Source: Halotia branconii CENA392
Lineage (GTDB): Bacteria > Cyanobacteriota > Cyanobacteriia > Cyanobacteriales > Nostocaceae
Assembly: GCF_029953635.1 (NCBI RefSeq)
Contig: NZ_CP124543.1
Span: forward strand, 5,249,455 to 5,313,454
Direction: 5' to 3'
DNA length: 64,000 bases
Shown in pieces: positions 1 through 10,332 of the stretch. The notes beneath the pieces are model-generated. The model ran no database searches, had not been told where the DNA came from, and was given only the letters and a program-made list of their open reading frames with translations. Position 1 is the first letter of the stretch, and each line of letters begins with the position of its first letter. The translations under genes and the position numbers were made by a program.

Positions 1-2728
1 AAATATCCCCCGGAACTTGGGTAGGATTTATTGCCCAAGGGCGAATGCAGCGAATATCTACAACTTGCCCATCTTGCCACAATTGAAAATACCCTGCTTC
101 TTCAAACTCAGCACAATAATCTTCTACGGGTAATTCTTGTTCTCTTTGTTGCAAATCTAACGGAGCAATCCAGTGGGTTGCATAAATATGCTGCACCCCA
201 AAACGGCGCGTCGCCCTGCCTGGGGTAAAGGTTTTCAAGGCTTGGACAATTGGCATAGAATTAACATCTGGCTCACTGTTGCGCGTCTGGGGTGGTGTAG
301 TAATCGTTACTTCTGGCAACAGCAAGTCACTAAATAAGTTCGGGGGAACAAAATCAGGTAACGGGTCACGGGTTTGATAGTCTTGGTCTGATTCATCTGG
401 TTGAATCGGAAGGCGCTTCCAACCAGACTCTAAACGCCGTAGCAAAGTAGGAAGAACCGCCATCATTAATGACCTGGGCGGTTCCCAAAGAATTGCTTCG
501 ACTTCATCTTTGGTCAGGTGTAGTGCTGATTGTAGATATGTCTCTAAGTTACGTTGTCCTGCTTGTGTTTCGAGAATATTTTTGATTAGTTCTATTTCTA
601 GTCGCTGACGGTTAATTAAGTAGAAATCAGTAGTAGCAAAGTCTCTCCAGACACTTCCTCTAGTTGTAGCTAATTGCTGTCCTACCCAATCCATCAAGGC
701 GAAAACCGCTTGAATGCGGATAACATAGCGGTTGGCGATGGGAAGCGATCGCTTTTCTAAAACAGGGTTAAACAGCATATCGTAGCCTTGATAGGCAATG
801 CGATCGCGTCCGTAATCAGAAAGCACTACTACTGTCCAAGGTCGCATAGTTCTGCGTCGTCCCGCCCGTCCCTTCCTTTGCAAAAAAGATGCCATATCTC
901 GCGGTGCTTTGTGCTGAATGACACCTCCTACTTCTGGGTCATTAAATCCCACTTCTAGAGATGAAGTAGCAACAATTACATCTGCATTTGGGGTAACTCC
1001 GGTATCTTGGGAACTAGTGCGCCCAATACTTAAAGGCAGTTCCAAGCCATGACCGATTTCTTCGCATAGCAGCCAGGATTGTGCGGCAATTAGTCTTTCT
1101 CTACCATTAGCAGCACCATGCGATCGCAAAGCTGCCAATGGCTGTCGCCGTAGTAAGGGGCGACCCCAACTGTCTCGACCTTCGGCATCCAAAAGGTTGT
1201 GAAATAAGCGATTGGTAACATCTAAGTCATCAGTAAAGGCGAAAATACGGGAACCATAGAAACCTGGGCTGGGAGGGTCTTCAGATGGGTCGAGTACACG
1301 CCGCAGCAGCATCGCTGTTTGGATGCTTGTAGATAAAAGACTTGTCCCTGATACTGGGTCGCCTCTGAGAGCCAATTGATACTCCATTCCCTCAGCAATT
1401 AAGTCTTCACCAGGAGAAATTTCCTCCACTGAACCAGGCTTTAAGCCTGTAAGTTGGCTGAAAAACTCTGCTGCACTTTCTAGGGTTGCTGAAAGTCCAG
1501 TAAATTGGACTTTCTTGTTAATGATTCTCTGCCAACGCCGCAGCAGGTAAGCAACTTGTGCGCCGTGGATACCTGTATAAGTATGCACCTCATCCAATAA
1601 AACTAGCTGAGGCTTTTTCGCCGCCGCGATGCCAAATACATGACCGTAACGAGAGTCTCCCATAGACCGATTGAGCATTTCTGTGCTGGTAAAAACTAGG
1701 TCTGGGGGATTTTTCGCCATGCGATCGCGTGTCAAAATTACTTCGTCTTCTTGGATAACAGCACCGCAGGATGGCTTGAGACAAGAAAGTTGTTCTCTAC
1801 CCGCTTCCACATCAGCCCGTCGCCAAGATAGCGCACCTTCACATCTGGGACACCGCAGGTAAGGACAAGTAAACCCACCACTTTCAGCTTCCCATTTATA
1901 CTGTACCCGATCCAAAGTTGCGCTTTTGGGAGTTAAGCCAAAAAATGCACCTATGAGGATTTTACGTTTACCTTCTGCCTTGAGGACAGCATCGAGACGA
2001 CGTGCTTCTTGATAGGTTTCAGAAAATTGGTCTTTGAGGAGTTCGTTACGGGGATAAATTGCTAGTCCTTTACTCCAATGCTCATCCTTTTTCAACAAAC
2101 TTGCAATATGCGCCAGCGCAGGTAAGTAAAAAGATAAAGTCTTCCCCGTTCCTGTCCCAGCACAGACAATCATCCCGCGACTTTTTGTGCTGTTTAAATC
2201 CTGCAACATCCGCCTTGTAGCGCGTAGCTGGAAGTCTGCAAGTTGAACCTCACCGCGATCGCGAGAAAGCAGTATCGCTGTAACGGCTTTTTGCTGTATG
2301 GAAGTTAGCAGTTTGTCTGCTGCCAACTGCTCAATTACTGCTTCTGGCGTAATATACCTGTTAGGATAAATTCTCGGACGGATTTGTAAGCGATAATCAG
2401 CAACTAAGGTAGGAGATGTTTGCCAATTATTATTCGGGAACAGTTGGCGAAGACGAGCAAATAATCTCACTGCTTCCGCCATCCTGGTGCGGAAAAGGCG
2501 ATCGCCTCTAAGATTCAATTCAAACAACAATTTCCGTTCAAGGATTTGGTCTAAAAAATCCCAAACATCCTCATCAATTTCGCAAGTATTTAGAAAATCT
2601 TTCGCAAGTTCTACAATTTCATTTTCAGAAAATCCACCATCAACGATTCCCCACGTTAGGAGTTGGACTTCCTGACGTTCCAAATTATCTAAAAATTCTC
2701 TAATTATTTTATCCCAATTGGTAGTCAC
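1..2728 (-). CDS. dpdJ: DpdJ-like DEAD/DEAH helicase, 3' end outside window
   Basis: The minus-strand frame is open from a GTG start at 2728 to the window edge, so only about 909 residues are seen. It is a superfamily 2 helicase: Walker A AGTGTGKT near residue 190, a DEVH box, a SAT motif, and a motif VI of the form QRKGRAGRR. A four-cysteine cluster (CPRC then CLKPSC) sits between Walker A and the DEVH box, as in zinc-bearing DEAD/DEAH enzymes. In Dpd systems, which insert 7-deazaguanine bases into DNA and restrict unmodified DNA, DpdJ is one of the restriction-module helicases; dpdI, dpdH, dpdG, dpdF and dpdE follow upstream in the expected order. An in-frame stop lies seven codons upstream of the GTG, and no ATG is available. 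The family name rests on motifs plus gene order, not on a search. Confidence 0.8.
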   Translation of the reverse strand, partial: MTTNWDKIIREFLDNLERQEVQLLTWGIVDGGFSENEIVELAKDFLNTCEIDEDVWDFLDQILERKLLFELNLRGDRLFRTRMAEAVRLFARLRQLFPNNNWQTSPTLVADYRLQIRPRIYPNRYITPEAVIEQLAADKLLTSIQQKAVTAILLSRDRGEVQLADFQLRATRRMLQDLNSTKSRGMIVCAGTGTGKTLSFYLPALAHIASLLKKDEHWSKGLAIYPRNELLKDQFSETYQEARRLDAVLKAEGKRKILIGAFFGLTPKSATLDRVQYKWEAESGGFTCPYLRCPRCEGALSWRRADVEAGREQLSCLKPSCGAVIQEDEVILTRDRMAKNPPDLVFTSTEMLNRSMGDSRYGHVFGIAAAKKPQLVLLDEVHTYTGIHGAQVAYLLRRWQRIINKKVQFTGLSATLESAAEFFSQLTGLKPGSVEEISPGEDLIAEGMEYQLALRGDPVSGTSLLSTSIQTAMLLRRVLDPSEDPPSPGFYGSRIFAFTDDLDVTNRLFHNLLDAEGRDSWGRPLLRRQPLAALRSHGAANGRERLIAAQSWLLCEEIGHGLELPLSIGRTSSQDTGVTPNADVIVATSSLEVGFNDPEVGGVIQHKAPRDMASFLQRKGRAGRRRTMRPWTVVVLSDYGRDRIAYQGYDMLFNPVLEKRSLPIANRYVIRIQAVFALMDWVGQQLATTRGSVWRDFATTDFYLINRQRLEIELIKNILETQAGQRNLETYLQSALHLTKDEVEAILWEPPRSLMMAVLPTLLRRLESGWKRLPIQPDESDQDYQTRDPLPDFVPPNLFSDLLLPEVTITTPPQTRNSEPDVNSMPIVQALKTFTPGRATRRFGVQHIYATHWIAPLDLQQREQELPVEDYCAEFEEAGYFQLWQDGQVVDIRCIRPWAINPTQVPGDI

Positions 2729-2749
2729 CCTTGCTCTGCCCTTACTTTA

Positions 2750-2884
2750 ATTTAGGTGATTTCTGACAAAGAATATACCCAGGTTGACGAGTTTCGGCTT
2801 CGCTCAACTCTCAATTTCTTAGTTGGTTGAGCGAAGTCGAAACCAACGGCGACGGTAGATTTATTAGCGGAAATCACCTTAAAT
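2750..2884. repeat. MITE-like palindromic repeat between dpdI and dpdJ
   Basis: The gap between the dpdI stop and the dpdJ start is an inverted-repeat structure. Outer arms resemble TTTAGGTGATTTC and its complement, and the right arm contains the dpdI stop codon. An inner pair of 18-nt arms (2791-2808 and 2826-2843) matches with one mismatch and contains CTTCGCTCAAC. A related motif is seen near 61,910. It may act as an intra-operon hairpin. Confidence 0.6.
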
Positions 2885-3583
2885 CAAGCGAATTTTTAAA
2901 GAATCCGAAATACCATGTTGATTAATCCAATCTTGAACTTCTGGAGTTAAAAGATTTAAAGGCGCTCCCTGATTGGCTGCTGCTCGCAGGAAATGCAATA
3001 CAGCTTCGGGAACTTCATCAGAACTGAGACTATTCCAATAATATTTTAATTGTTCAATTTTACGTTCCCATACTGCAAATTCAGCATTATTTTTCGGATA
3101 AATAACGTTTTTTATTTCTCCATCTATAATCTGAATTTGCCGAACTGTTTGTTTAAAAGCTTCGACTTTAGCCAGTAAATTGAGTATTTCATTATTAGTA
3201 CTAGGCATTTGTTGATCGCGATAGCTTTTCCATGCTTCGCTCAGTTGCTGTTCTAGCGTAGTTTTTAGGTTTTCAACTTGGGACTTTAAAATGTTACCTT
3301 TAAAATTTTTATTGTCAAGAATCCACTCCGAGTTTTTTTGTAAATTATCTTCAGCATTTAAAATAAAATTTAATATAGGCTCCGCTTTTTGAACCAAATC
3401 AACATTGTTAATACCTCTTTGACGAAAAGCTTTTAATGCTTCCACAAGTGGCTGAATGGTTGCAATAGCCTCAGTTATTTGCTTTTGCCTAGTTTTAATA
3501 ATTTGAAGATTATCTAAATTTTTTCGCAGAGCTTGTTTTTTTTGAGATAACTCAATTAGTTCCTGTGATTTTTCTAAGAGCAT
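2879..3583 (-). CDS. dpdI: DpdI-like protein
   Basis: This 234-residue protein is almost entirely charged and helical: its first 120 residues (LEKSQELIELSQKKQALRKN and onward) read as heptad coiled coil, with no signal peptide, membrane segment or enzymatic motif. It starts inside the end of dpdH (10-bp overlap), so it is translationally coupled to the ATPase gene. In Dpd loci the gene between dpdH and dpdJ is dpdI, of unknown biochemical role; the name is given from that position and the coiled-coil character. A structural partner of DpdH is plausible but is inference. Confidence 0.6.
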   Translation of the reverse strand: MLLEKSQELIELSQKKQALRKNLDNLQIIKTRQKQITEAIATIQPLVEALKAFRQRGINNVDLVQKAEPILNFILNAEDNLQKNSEWILDNKNFKGNILKSQVENLKTTLEQQLSEAWKSYRDQQMPSTNNEILNLLAKVEAFKQTVRQIQIIDGEIKNVIYPKNNAEFAVWERKIEQLKYYWNSLSSDEVPEAVLHFLRAAANQGAPLNLLTPEVQDWINQHGISDSLKIRLI

Positions 3584-6500
3584 TTTGTTTCACCTTTAAT
3601 TTCATTCATGAGATTTCGTAAATTAGCTAACCCTTGACAAATTTCTTGGTAACTAGATTCTACAGTTGCACCACCAGATTTTTCTAATTCTGCAATCTGA
3701 CTGTTGGCTTCAAGAATTGAAGCATCTAGAAAATTATTAGTGTTATCGAGAAATTCTAAAGAATCAGTAATAACTTTTTGATAATCTTCACTCAAATATT
3801 GGAGTAATTTACCAATGTTACTTTCTGGGTTTTCTTTCTCAGCTTGTACGCGCTTCATTGTATCTCTATAAGGGTTAATCGCTGTACGCCTAAATTGCTC
3901 TAATACAGTTGTCATTCCCTCAAATCCTTTCTTACCACGAAATACAGCTGCATCTTGTGCAGCTTCCATTGCAGATTTAAGAACGTCAATCACATCTTTT
4001 TTCTTAACATCTTCTCCAAATTCAGATATGAGACGCTGATAAATATCTAGCTGTCGTTCGTACTCTTCTTGGATGGCTTTCTCTAGAAGTTCATCGACTT
4101 GTTGACGTACCTTTTGCAACTCTGGAAACTTATCACGCACATCTTCAGGAATTTGCTGTTGAGGTTGCCAAGATTTACGTACTTTTTCTAAAGGCTCAAT
4201 AATTTGAATTGCATCAAGAATTTGAAATGTTGAATTACTACCTTTTGTACAAGCAATTCGACTTTTAACAATATCTAATAATGCTTCTCGGTTTCTCTTG
4301 AGACTAAAAGTATCAAACAGCTTTTTCCAAGTAGATGCACGAGTTGTATCATCGTTTTTATCTAAGTCGATAAACAAAGAATTAATTAAATTTTCGAGTG
4401 TATTAGTAGGATACCCTGCCATTGTGGCACTAATCGCTAGCAATTCTACCGCGGCAGGTACGGGGTTCCAAGCTTCACCAGACTCGCGAGGATAAAGGCG
4501 AATTTTTTCGACTACATACTGACTCCAACGTTCTAGATACTTTGCATACATGCGAAAATAGCGATCACCATTTTCAAACTTCCAATTCTGATATTTATCG
4601 TATTTTAATATACCTTGAAATACGTATGCAGTTTCTGTAAATTCCTTGTCATCATCTGGGTTGAGGGGAAGCGATAAAACAACCCCAGAATAAGTCCCTC
4701 TCTTGACTTTAGGGTTATGGAAAATGAGATTTCGCTGCTGAAGCAACTTACCACCACTACCGACGAAACTACCCTTCAGCAGCATTTCAGTATCCCATTC
4801 AATTTTTTCGATGATAGCGGGGAAAAGCAACTCACGGATATCTTTAGCGATCGCGTCTGGTAAAATTTGTTGATTGTTCCAATTGTCAAGGATTTTCAGC
4901 TTGTCTTGTAGCGAAGTATCAATCTGATAATCCCCTGAAGGTTCTACAACCTTTGGTGGTACTGGACGATTTTCGGGTATAATGGGCGGAATTTCTTTCG
5001 GTTTAGTCTTGACATCAAGCAGAGATAAATTAAAAGCAGTATGAACTTCTGGAGATAAATTACAAAGTTCATTGCTATCATCCCACAGGTCTAAAAATAC
5101 CTCGCGACGCTTTGAGTTTTGTGGATCTTTGGCTTGAATAGCTAACTTTATATCAGTACTCAATCTCATGTTACCAAAGTAGTTTCCTAAAGTAACTGAA
5201 GGGAAAGTTCCATTTTTAATATCATCAATAGAATTTTCTAGAGTGTGTTTCAAAACATCTCTGATTAATATTCGGGGATTAAATTCACCTGGATTTACTC
5301 TACTAAACATCTGTACCAACGCTTTAGAATTGAAAGGATAAAGACCCATTCCCTGAACATGACCAAATCCTGTATGACAAGCTTGGGAATGTTCGCATTC
5401 GCTACAAGCACTTGGTAGTTCATCTCTACTTTGAGAATTTGCCCAATTTTCAATTTCCCTTTCTTCTAAACGAACAGCATTCAAATATCTCGCAACAAAT
5501 ACCTGAATATCATTCTGAGTAATTAAAGATTGTTCACCAATTGTATCAATATTAAGATTGACGCTGAAAGTAACGCGCTGTTGCACTGTATCAATCAAGT
5601 TTTTAAAGTAACCTGTAGTACAAGCCAAAGCTGTACGCATAGCACATAATGGCTTATTTTCACCTTGCTGTGGTTTTGCTAAAACGGCTTCGAGAACTTC
5701 TCTATCAATACCTTGCAATTTAGCAAAATCTTCAATTAAAAGTACTAATTCAATATTTTTTTCTGCCAATGTCTCTCGGACTTCACGCATTAATTGCTGC
5801 AAGTCTTCTCGACCAAAATTTAAAACTTGGGTGATAGCTTCATCTAAATGATCATTCAACCAAGTTACAGTTTCTTTTTGTATATCTTCATCATTTATTA
5901 ATAAAGCATAAAATTCTCGTGCCTTTTCTCCAGCTTTTTGAAAATCTGAAATATTAAGTGGTAAATCTTCAAGAGAAAATTCACGACGTTCGTTAATATC
6001 TTCAATAGTATATTGGTATCCTAGTGTATGAATTACCAAACGATGAATAATTTTTCCATCTCTTAATAAATGTTCTCGAAAGAAATCATCATATAGTAAA
6101 GCGGGTAATTTTTCGATTAAATATTCCTGGGTTTCTCCATCAGCAAGTTTAGCTCGTTTATGTTGTCCGTTAACGCCAACTTGAAAAGCTAAATTATTTA
6201 ATAATTGCTCTCTTGCACCCTTATCTGTAAAAGTACGACTCGATTGATTTAAACGTTTACGGTACTCATCTAATTTATCTACCTCAAATTCCGCAATATT
6301 TAAAATTTTTTCAATGATATCTTTTAAATTTGTCCCAATTCTGGGAATTAGCAGTACCTTTCGTTTATCAGTTGATTTTATATTAGCTTGCAACCAACGA
6401 ATCAGGTGAGATTTTCCAGTACCTGATTCACCTAAAACGGGTACAAAAGCAAAATCTTTTTCAGCTAAAAAATCATGAAGAAACTGCGATTCATTGTATT

Positions 6501-6654
6501 CGCTCTTCGATAATGCCTTTATAGAGTCCTGGCGATACATTGCAATCGGATGATGTGTAGCCAAAAACAAATGATTTGCAGTTTGGGTTGCTTCTACATT
6601 CATCACCTGACGAATCATATCCAGCTTCCAACAGATGAATTTTTCAAAAGTCAT
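3574..6654 (-). CDS. dpdH: DpdH-like large P-loop ATPase
   Basis: A large cytoplasmic ATPase of about 1,026 residues. A clear Walker A (GESGTGKS) lies near residue 75-82, followed by a hydrophobic Walker B-like strand (IELVLLIEDFAKL) near residue 295, a small Cys/His cluster (CSEC..SQAC..GFGH) near 410, and a long C-terminal helical region. This layout fits DpdH, the AAA-like ATPase of the Dpd restriction module. The ATG at 6654 is preferred over the one at 6672, because it gives a four-base ATGA overlap with the dpdG stop, the same coupling as dpdF-dpdG, and leads into a natural start (MTFEKFICWKLD). No frame damage is visible. Confidence 0.75.
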   Translation of the reverse strand: MTFEKFICWKLDMIRQVMNVEATQTANHLFLATHHPIAMYRQDSIKALSKSEYNESQFLHDFLAEKDFAFVPVLGESGTGKSHLIRWLQANIKSTDKRKVLLIPRIGTNLKDIIEKILNIAEFEVDKLDEYRKRLNQSSRTFTDKGAREQLLNNLAFQVGVNGQHKRAKLADGETQEYLIEKLPALLYDDFFREHLLRDGKIIHRLVIHTLGYQYTIEDINERREFSLEDLPLNISDFQKAGEKAREFYALLINDEDIQKETVTWLNDHLDEAITQVLNFGREDLQQLMREVRETLAEKNIELVLLIEDFAKLQGIDREVLEAVLAKPQQGENKPLCAMRTALACTTGYFKNLIDTVQQRVTFSVNLNIDTIGEQSLITQNDIQVFVARYLNAVRLEEREIENWANSQSRDELPSACSECEHSQACHTGFGHVQGMGLYPFNSKALVQMFSRVNPGEFNPRILIRDVLKHTLENSIDDIKNGTFPSVTLGNYFGNMRLSTDIKLAIQAKDPQNSKRREVFLDLWDDSNELCNLSPEVHTAFNLSLLDVKTKPKEIPPIIPENRPVPPKVVEPSGDYQIDTSLQDKLKILDNWNNQQILPDAIAKDIRELLFPAIIEKIEWDTEMLLKGSFVGSGGKLLQQRNLIFHNPKVKRGTYSGVVLSLPLNPDDDKEFTETAYVFQGILKYDKYQNWKFENGDRYFRMYAKYLERWSQYVVEKIRLYPRESGEAWNPVPAAVELLAISATMAGYPTNTLENLINSLFIDLDKNDDTTRASTWKKLFDTFSLKRNREALLDIVKSRIACTKGSNSTFQILDAIQIIEPLEKVRKSWQPQQQIPEDVRDKFPELQKVRQQVDELLEKAIQEEYERQLDIYQRLISEFGEDVKKKDVIDVLKSAMEAAQDAAVFRGKKGFEGMTTVLEQFRRTAINPYRDTMKRVQAEKENPESNIGKLLQYLSEDYQKVITDSLEFLDNTNNFLDASILEANSQIAELEKSGGATVESSYQEICQGLANLRNLMNEIKGETKCS

Positions 6655-7559
6655 GATTTGTATCCTTTCCAAATAATATGAGAAATTCGCCCATTATTAT
6701 CAACTTGGTTATTGGCTTTTGGTAAAATCATAAAGGATGAATCAGATTGTCTCTCAAGCTGAATATCACCCTCATCTTGAAGTCTAAATAAGGCAAAAGC
6801 TGTACTTGTAGAAAGAAAGTTAGTTTCCCGTGCGCCAATTTGGGCTTCTACTTCTTCTCGAAACTTCCCAGTTTCAAATAAAGGACATTGTTTTGCTAAT
6901 CTACTAATAAAATCTTGGATTGTAATTTCTTGTTCTTCATTAAACAAATGTTTGAGATTTCTTTTAATATAAGCAGTTGGATCGGGAACTGTTACAGGTT
7001 TTCCTCCTAAAGTATGACCCCATGCAAAACCCAGGTAGCGCATCCAGTCATCCATTTGAACAAAGAGACGACTGCTTGACATTTTCAAAAAATTGCCTAC
7101 TTTTTGTTCGCTAACTCGCTTTTCCACTTCTTCCCAAGTCCCTGGTGCATCATAAATATCCTGTGCTAAATACCAAGCACAAACTCGACCAAAGTCTTCT
7201 TCATCTTCGTTATCAGATGCAAAAAATAGATAAGTGAAAGTATCAGGTAATAGCCTGTCACCAAGCTGAGGATTTATTGCGTCTTGTGGTAGATTTGGAT
7301 TAATTGCAACTTCTTCATCCTCTTCAATTAAAAGTTTACATTTTATAATTTCTCTAAGAGCATCATTGAACATGGGATGTGACATTTTTTTGTCTTTTAA
7401 TTTCTCCTTATTTTCTGGCACATGTTCAACTAATTTATCTGGAGATAATATGCTTTCTAATACGTCTCTATTCTCTTTTTGTCCTTTAACATGGAGTAAA
7501 TATCTAAATATTCCTCGCATTCTACTGGGGTGAGCTAAACCTGTTTTTAAAACGCTCAT
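6651..7559 (-). CDS. dpdG: DpdG-like protein
   Basis: A 302-residue protein with no recognised catalytic motif, signal peptide or membrane segment. It lies between the RecQ-like helicase and the DpdH-type ATPase, overlapping both by four bases (ATGA junctions), so its product is probably made in proportion to both. In Dpd systems this slot is dpdG, a protein of unknown biochemistry in the restriction module. The N-terminus (THPSRMRGIFRYLL-like helices) and C-terminal half look like winged-helix segments, but I cannot show this. The assignment depends mainly on synteny. Confidence 0.65.
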   Translation of the reverse strand: MSVLKTGLAHPSRMRGIFRYLLHVKGQKENRDVLESILSPDKLVEHVPENKEKLKDKKMSHPMFNDALREIIKCKLLIEEDEEVAINPNLPQDAINPQLGDRLLPDTFTYLFFASDNEDEEDFGRVCAWYLAQDIYDAPGTWEEVEKRVSEQKVGNFLKMSSSRLFVQMDDWMRYLGFAWGHTLGGKPVTVPDPTAYIKRNLKHLFNEEQEITIQDFISRLAKQCPLFETGKFREEVEAQIGARETNFLSTSTAFALFRLQDEGDIQLERQSDSSFMILPKANNQVDNNGRISHIIWKGYKS

Positions 7560-10332
7560 ATACTAATCTCCGTACAAAATACATCAAATTTAAAATATCT
7601 GCCAGAAAAAACATTAATTAGTCGTCTGTCTTCTCTGTTTGGATCTGGTGTGTTTATAGGAAGTAAAATCATGCGTGTTGTAGTTGACGTACTGTAATTT
7701 GATAAATATTTTAATGGGAGAGGTATCCCTGGAAGATGAAAAATCAGAGTAGGAATACGTGGCATGAGTACAGGTTCGTAACTATCAAATAGAAATATAA
7801 ATGAGTTATGTATTCTACTAGTTTCTTTCAAAAAATAATGATAATCTGGAGAAATTACAATATTCCTCATTCCCTGTTCTATTAACCACCTAAACAATTT
7901 TTTACCTCTTTGAAACTTATTCAATTGTTCCAGGGAGTCATAGAAAATAAGCAAGATTCTTTCACCTGCAACCACTCTTTGCATTTCTTGACCGAGAATA
8001 AAATTGGATTTTTGCCATACAGGTCTGGAACTAGGCATAATTCCTGGAAATGGTGTAACGCCATTTTCTCTACAAACAGGACAACCCCCACAAGCGCGAG
8101 AAACTATAACCGGATTTCTGGTTTCTGGAGTTTGACGGGAGGGAATGCTATACGCTTCTGCAAAGATTTCGGAAATACAACGTTTAGCGTTTAAAGCTTC
8201 TTTCATCAATTGCAAGTTTTTATAACTCCAGCTTTGGCGTTTCTGGCGAACTGGTTCAACTTCAGATTCCCAAGTGAATTTTTCTAAATGAAGCTGATTG
8301 CGAATACGAATAATGCGAGAATTGCGGTACAAATCCCAAGCTGCTTGATAAGCTTCTTCTGATTGTGATTCACAGTTTTTCCTCTGGGGAGGTTCTTCTG
8401 AGTCAATTTCAATTAGATTTGCTTGGTTCATCAGCGTTAAAGTGCGTATATTCCAAGCCCTATTTTGGTAATTTATTTTATCAATAGTTTTGTCTTGAAA
8501 TGAACGAGGCGTTTCTATTGGTACGCGAAAGCGTCCATCACCTATAGTTTCTTTTTTGTAAAACATAGTTTGCCAACGTTGCAAACCCAATTCAATAGTT
8601 ATCGCTGATTTATCATTTAGCCCTTCAGCAATTCTGAAGTCTTCCTTTGTATATAATGTGAGTGATAATGAAGCTTTCCCGTCTCGTCCTCCTCGTCCAA
8701 CTTCTTGATAGAAACGGTCAATAGTTTCGGGAATACAAACATGAATTACCGCTCGCACATCTGCTTGATCTATACCTAACCCAAAGGCAGAAGTAGCAAC
8801 AACTATATCAATCTTTCCTTCCCGCCATTTTTCAATTAATTGCTCCCGTTCCTGAGTAGTAGATTTACCTGTCATCAGGTCACATCTTTTAAATCCGGCG
8901 CGGGTTAATTCTCGTTTCCAATCCTCGACATCTTTAACTTTAGTCCCGTAAATAATTAACGGGCGAGGAAGATGATAAACTGCTTCAAGCAACCTTTGTT
9001 TTCTAACTTCTTCACTGGAACATTTGTTAAACCAATAAGCAGGTTCTGGTCGCAATTGTACAGCAGATATAACTTGTAAATCTTGACCAAATAATGTTTC
9101 CAGAGTGTCTAAACAGGATTCTGTTAATGTTGCTGTTAGCAATAAAGTATTAAAAGGACTCAGACGCAATAAATCTCTTTGCAAACCAGGAATTTCTTGA
9201 AATGCGGGGCGAAAATCATCACCCCATTGCTCTACCATGTGTGCTTCATCGATAATGAAATACCGTAAAATTCCCAGTTTGGCTGCTTCATACAGAGCAG
9301 GTGCCAGAGAATCCATTAAACTTTCAGGAGAGGTAAAAATTATTCTTTGAGTTCCAGCACGAATGCGATCGCGTATCCCTTCTCTTCTTTCTTTACCATC
9401 CACAGAATCATCGCTATAATACGCTGTCCAGGAATTTCTTGAAATGCGGGGCGAAAATCATCACCCCATTGCTCTACCATGTGTGCTTCATCGATAATGA
9501 AATACCGTAAAATTCCCAGTTTGGCTGCTTCATACAGAGCAGGTGCCAGAGAATCCATTAAACTTTCAGGAGAGGTAAAAATTATTCTTTGAGTTCCAGC
9601 ACGAATGCGATCGCGTATCCCTTCTCTTCTTTCTTTACCATCCACAGAATCATCGCTATAATACGCTGTGGCATGGTGTACAAAAGATTTTAATGCCCGT
9701 TCTTGGTCAATAGCTAACGCTGTAGTCGGGACAACTACCACGCTCACACCATTATTGTTTCTGGAGTTCAGCAATGCAGGTAGTTGAGCGCAAAGGCTTT
9801 TTCCCGCACCCGTAGGTAAGTTAATAATTAAAGTTGAGTTATCAGGAGCAGTTAAAACTGCACGAATTGCTTCGCGCTGTCCGATACTGCGATATGCATC
9901 TAACTCTACGAGTTGCAAAAACGGGTCACCGGAAACTGGTTCATAATTCCGTCGAGGTTTTTCATTAAATAAAGGTGCATCTGGCGGATATTGGTCAGCC
10001 AGGTCAAGCCATTCCGGTTGCCAAGGACGGGCGCTGATGAGATAGTGTTCTTTATCTTCACCCCATACGGTTATGCTAGCCTGCTCCCAAATAGTGCTAT
10101 CGAGAAAAGGCGGTTTTCGAGGTATTTGGAGATAAATTGGAGAACTTCCACCCTGTTTTTCATCTTCCCGTCGCAACACATGACGCACTAGGCTAACAAT
10201 ATCCCCAGACCCAGGCGAGTTTTGCAGCGCATCCAATAAGCGACAATGACAAGGTTCTGTAACATTACTAATATCCTCAGGAATTTTACCTGTTTTGAGA
10301 ATTTCCCGAAGTTCTGAGAATGAATCATTCAT
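7556..10332 (-). pseudogene. dpdF: DpdF-like RecQ-type helicase split by tandem duplication
   Basis: Two overlapping reading frames (10332 to 9340, and 9403 to 7556) together form one RecQ-like helicase. The first carries an N-terminal region and Walker A (NLPTGAGKS, about residue 172); both contain the DEAH box (IIDEAHMVEQWG) because the DNA for that block is present twice. The second carries the LLTATL motif, the C-terminal helicase domain with motif VI (YQEVGRGGRDG), and a Cys cluster CGGCPVC. The span is 2,777 bp; removing one 242-bp copy leaves 2,535 bp, exactly 845 codons, restoring an 844-residue protein. As it stands translation shifts frame after the first copy. Its neighbours dpdE and dpdG overlap it by four bases. 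Either it is a recent loss-of-function duplication or an assembly artefact. Confidence 0.8.
9186..9669. repeat. Perfect 242-bp tandem direct duplication inside dpdF
   Basis: Copy one is 9186-9427 and copy two is 9428-9669; reading the two side by side I find no difference. Each begins CCAGGAATTTCTTGAAATGC and ends with ACGCTGT. The unit covers the DEAH box and is not a multiple of three, so it frameshifts dpdF. Absence of any divergence means it is very recent or an assembly error. Confidence 0.95.
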
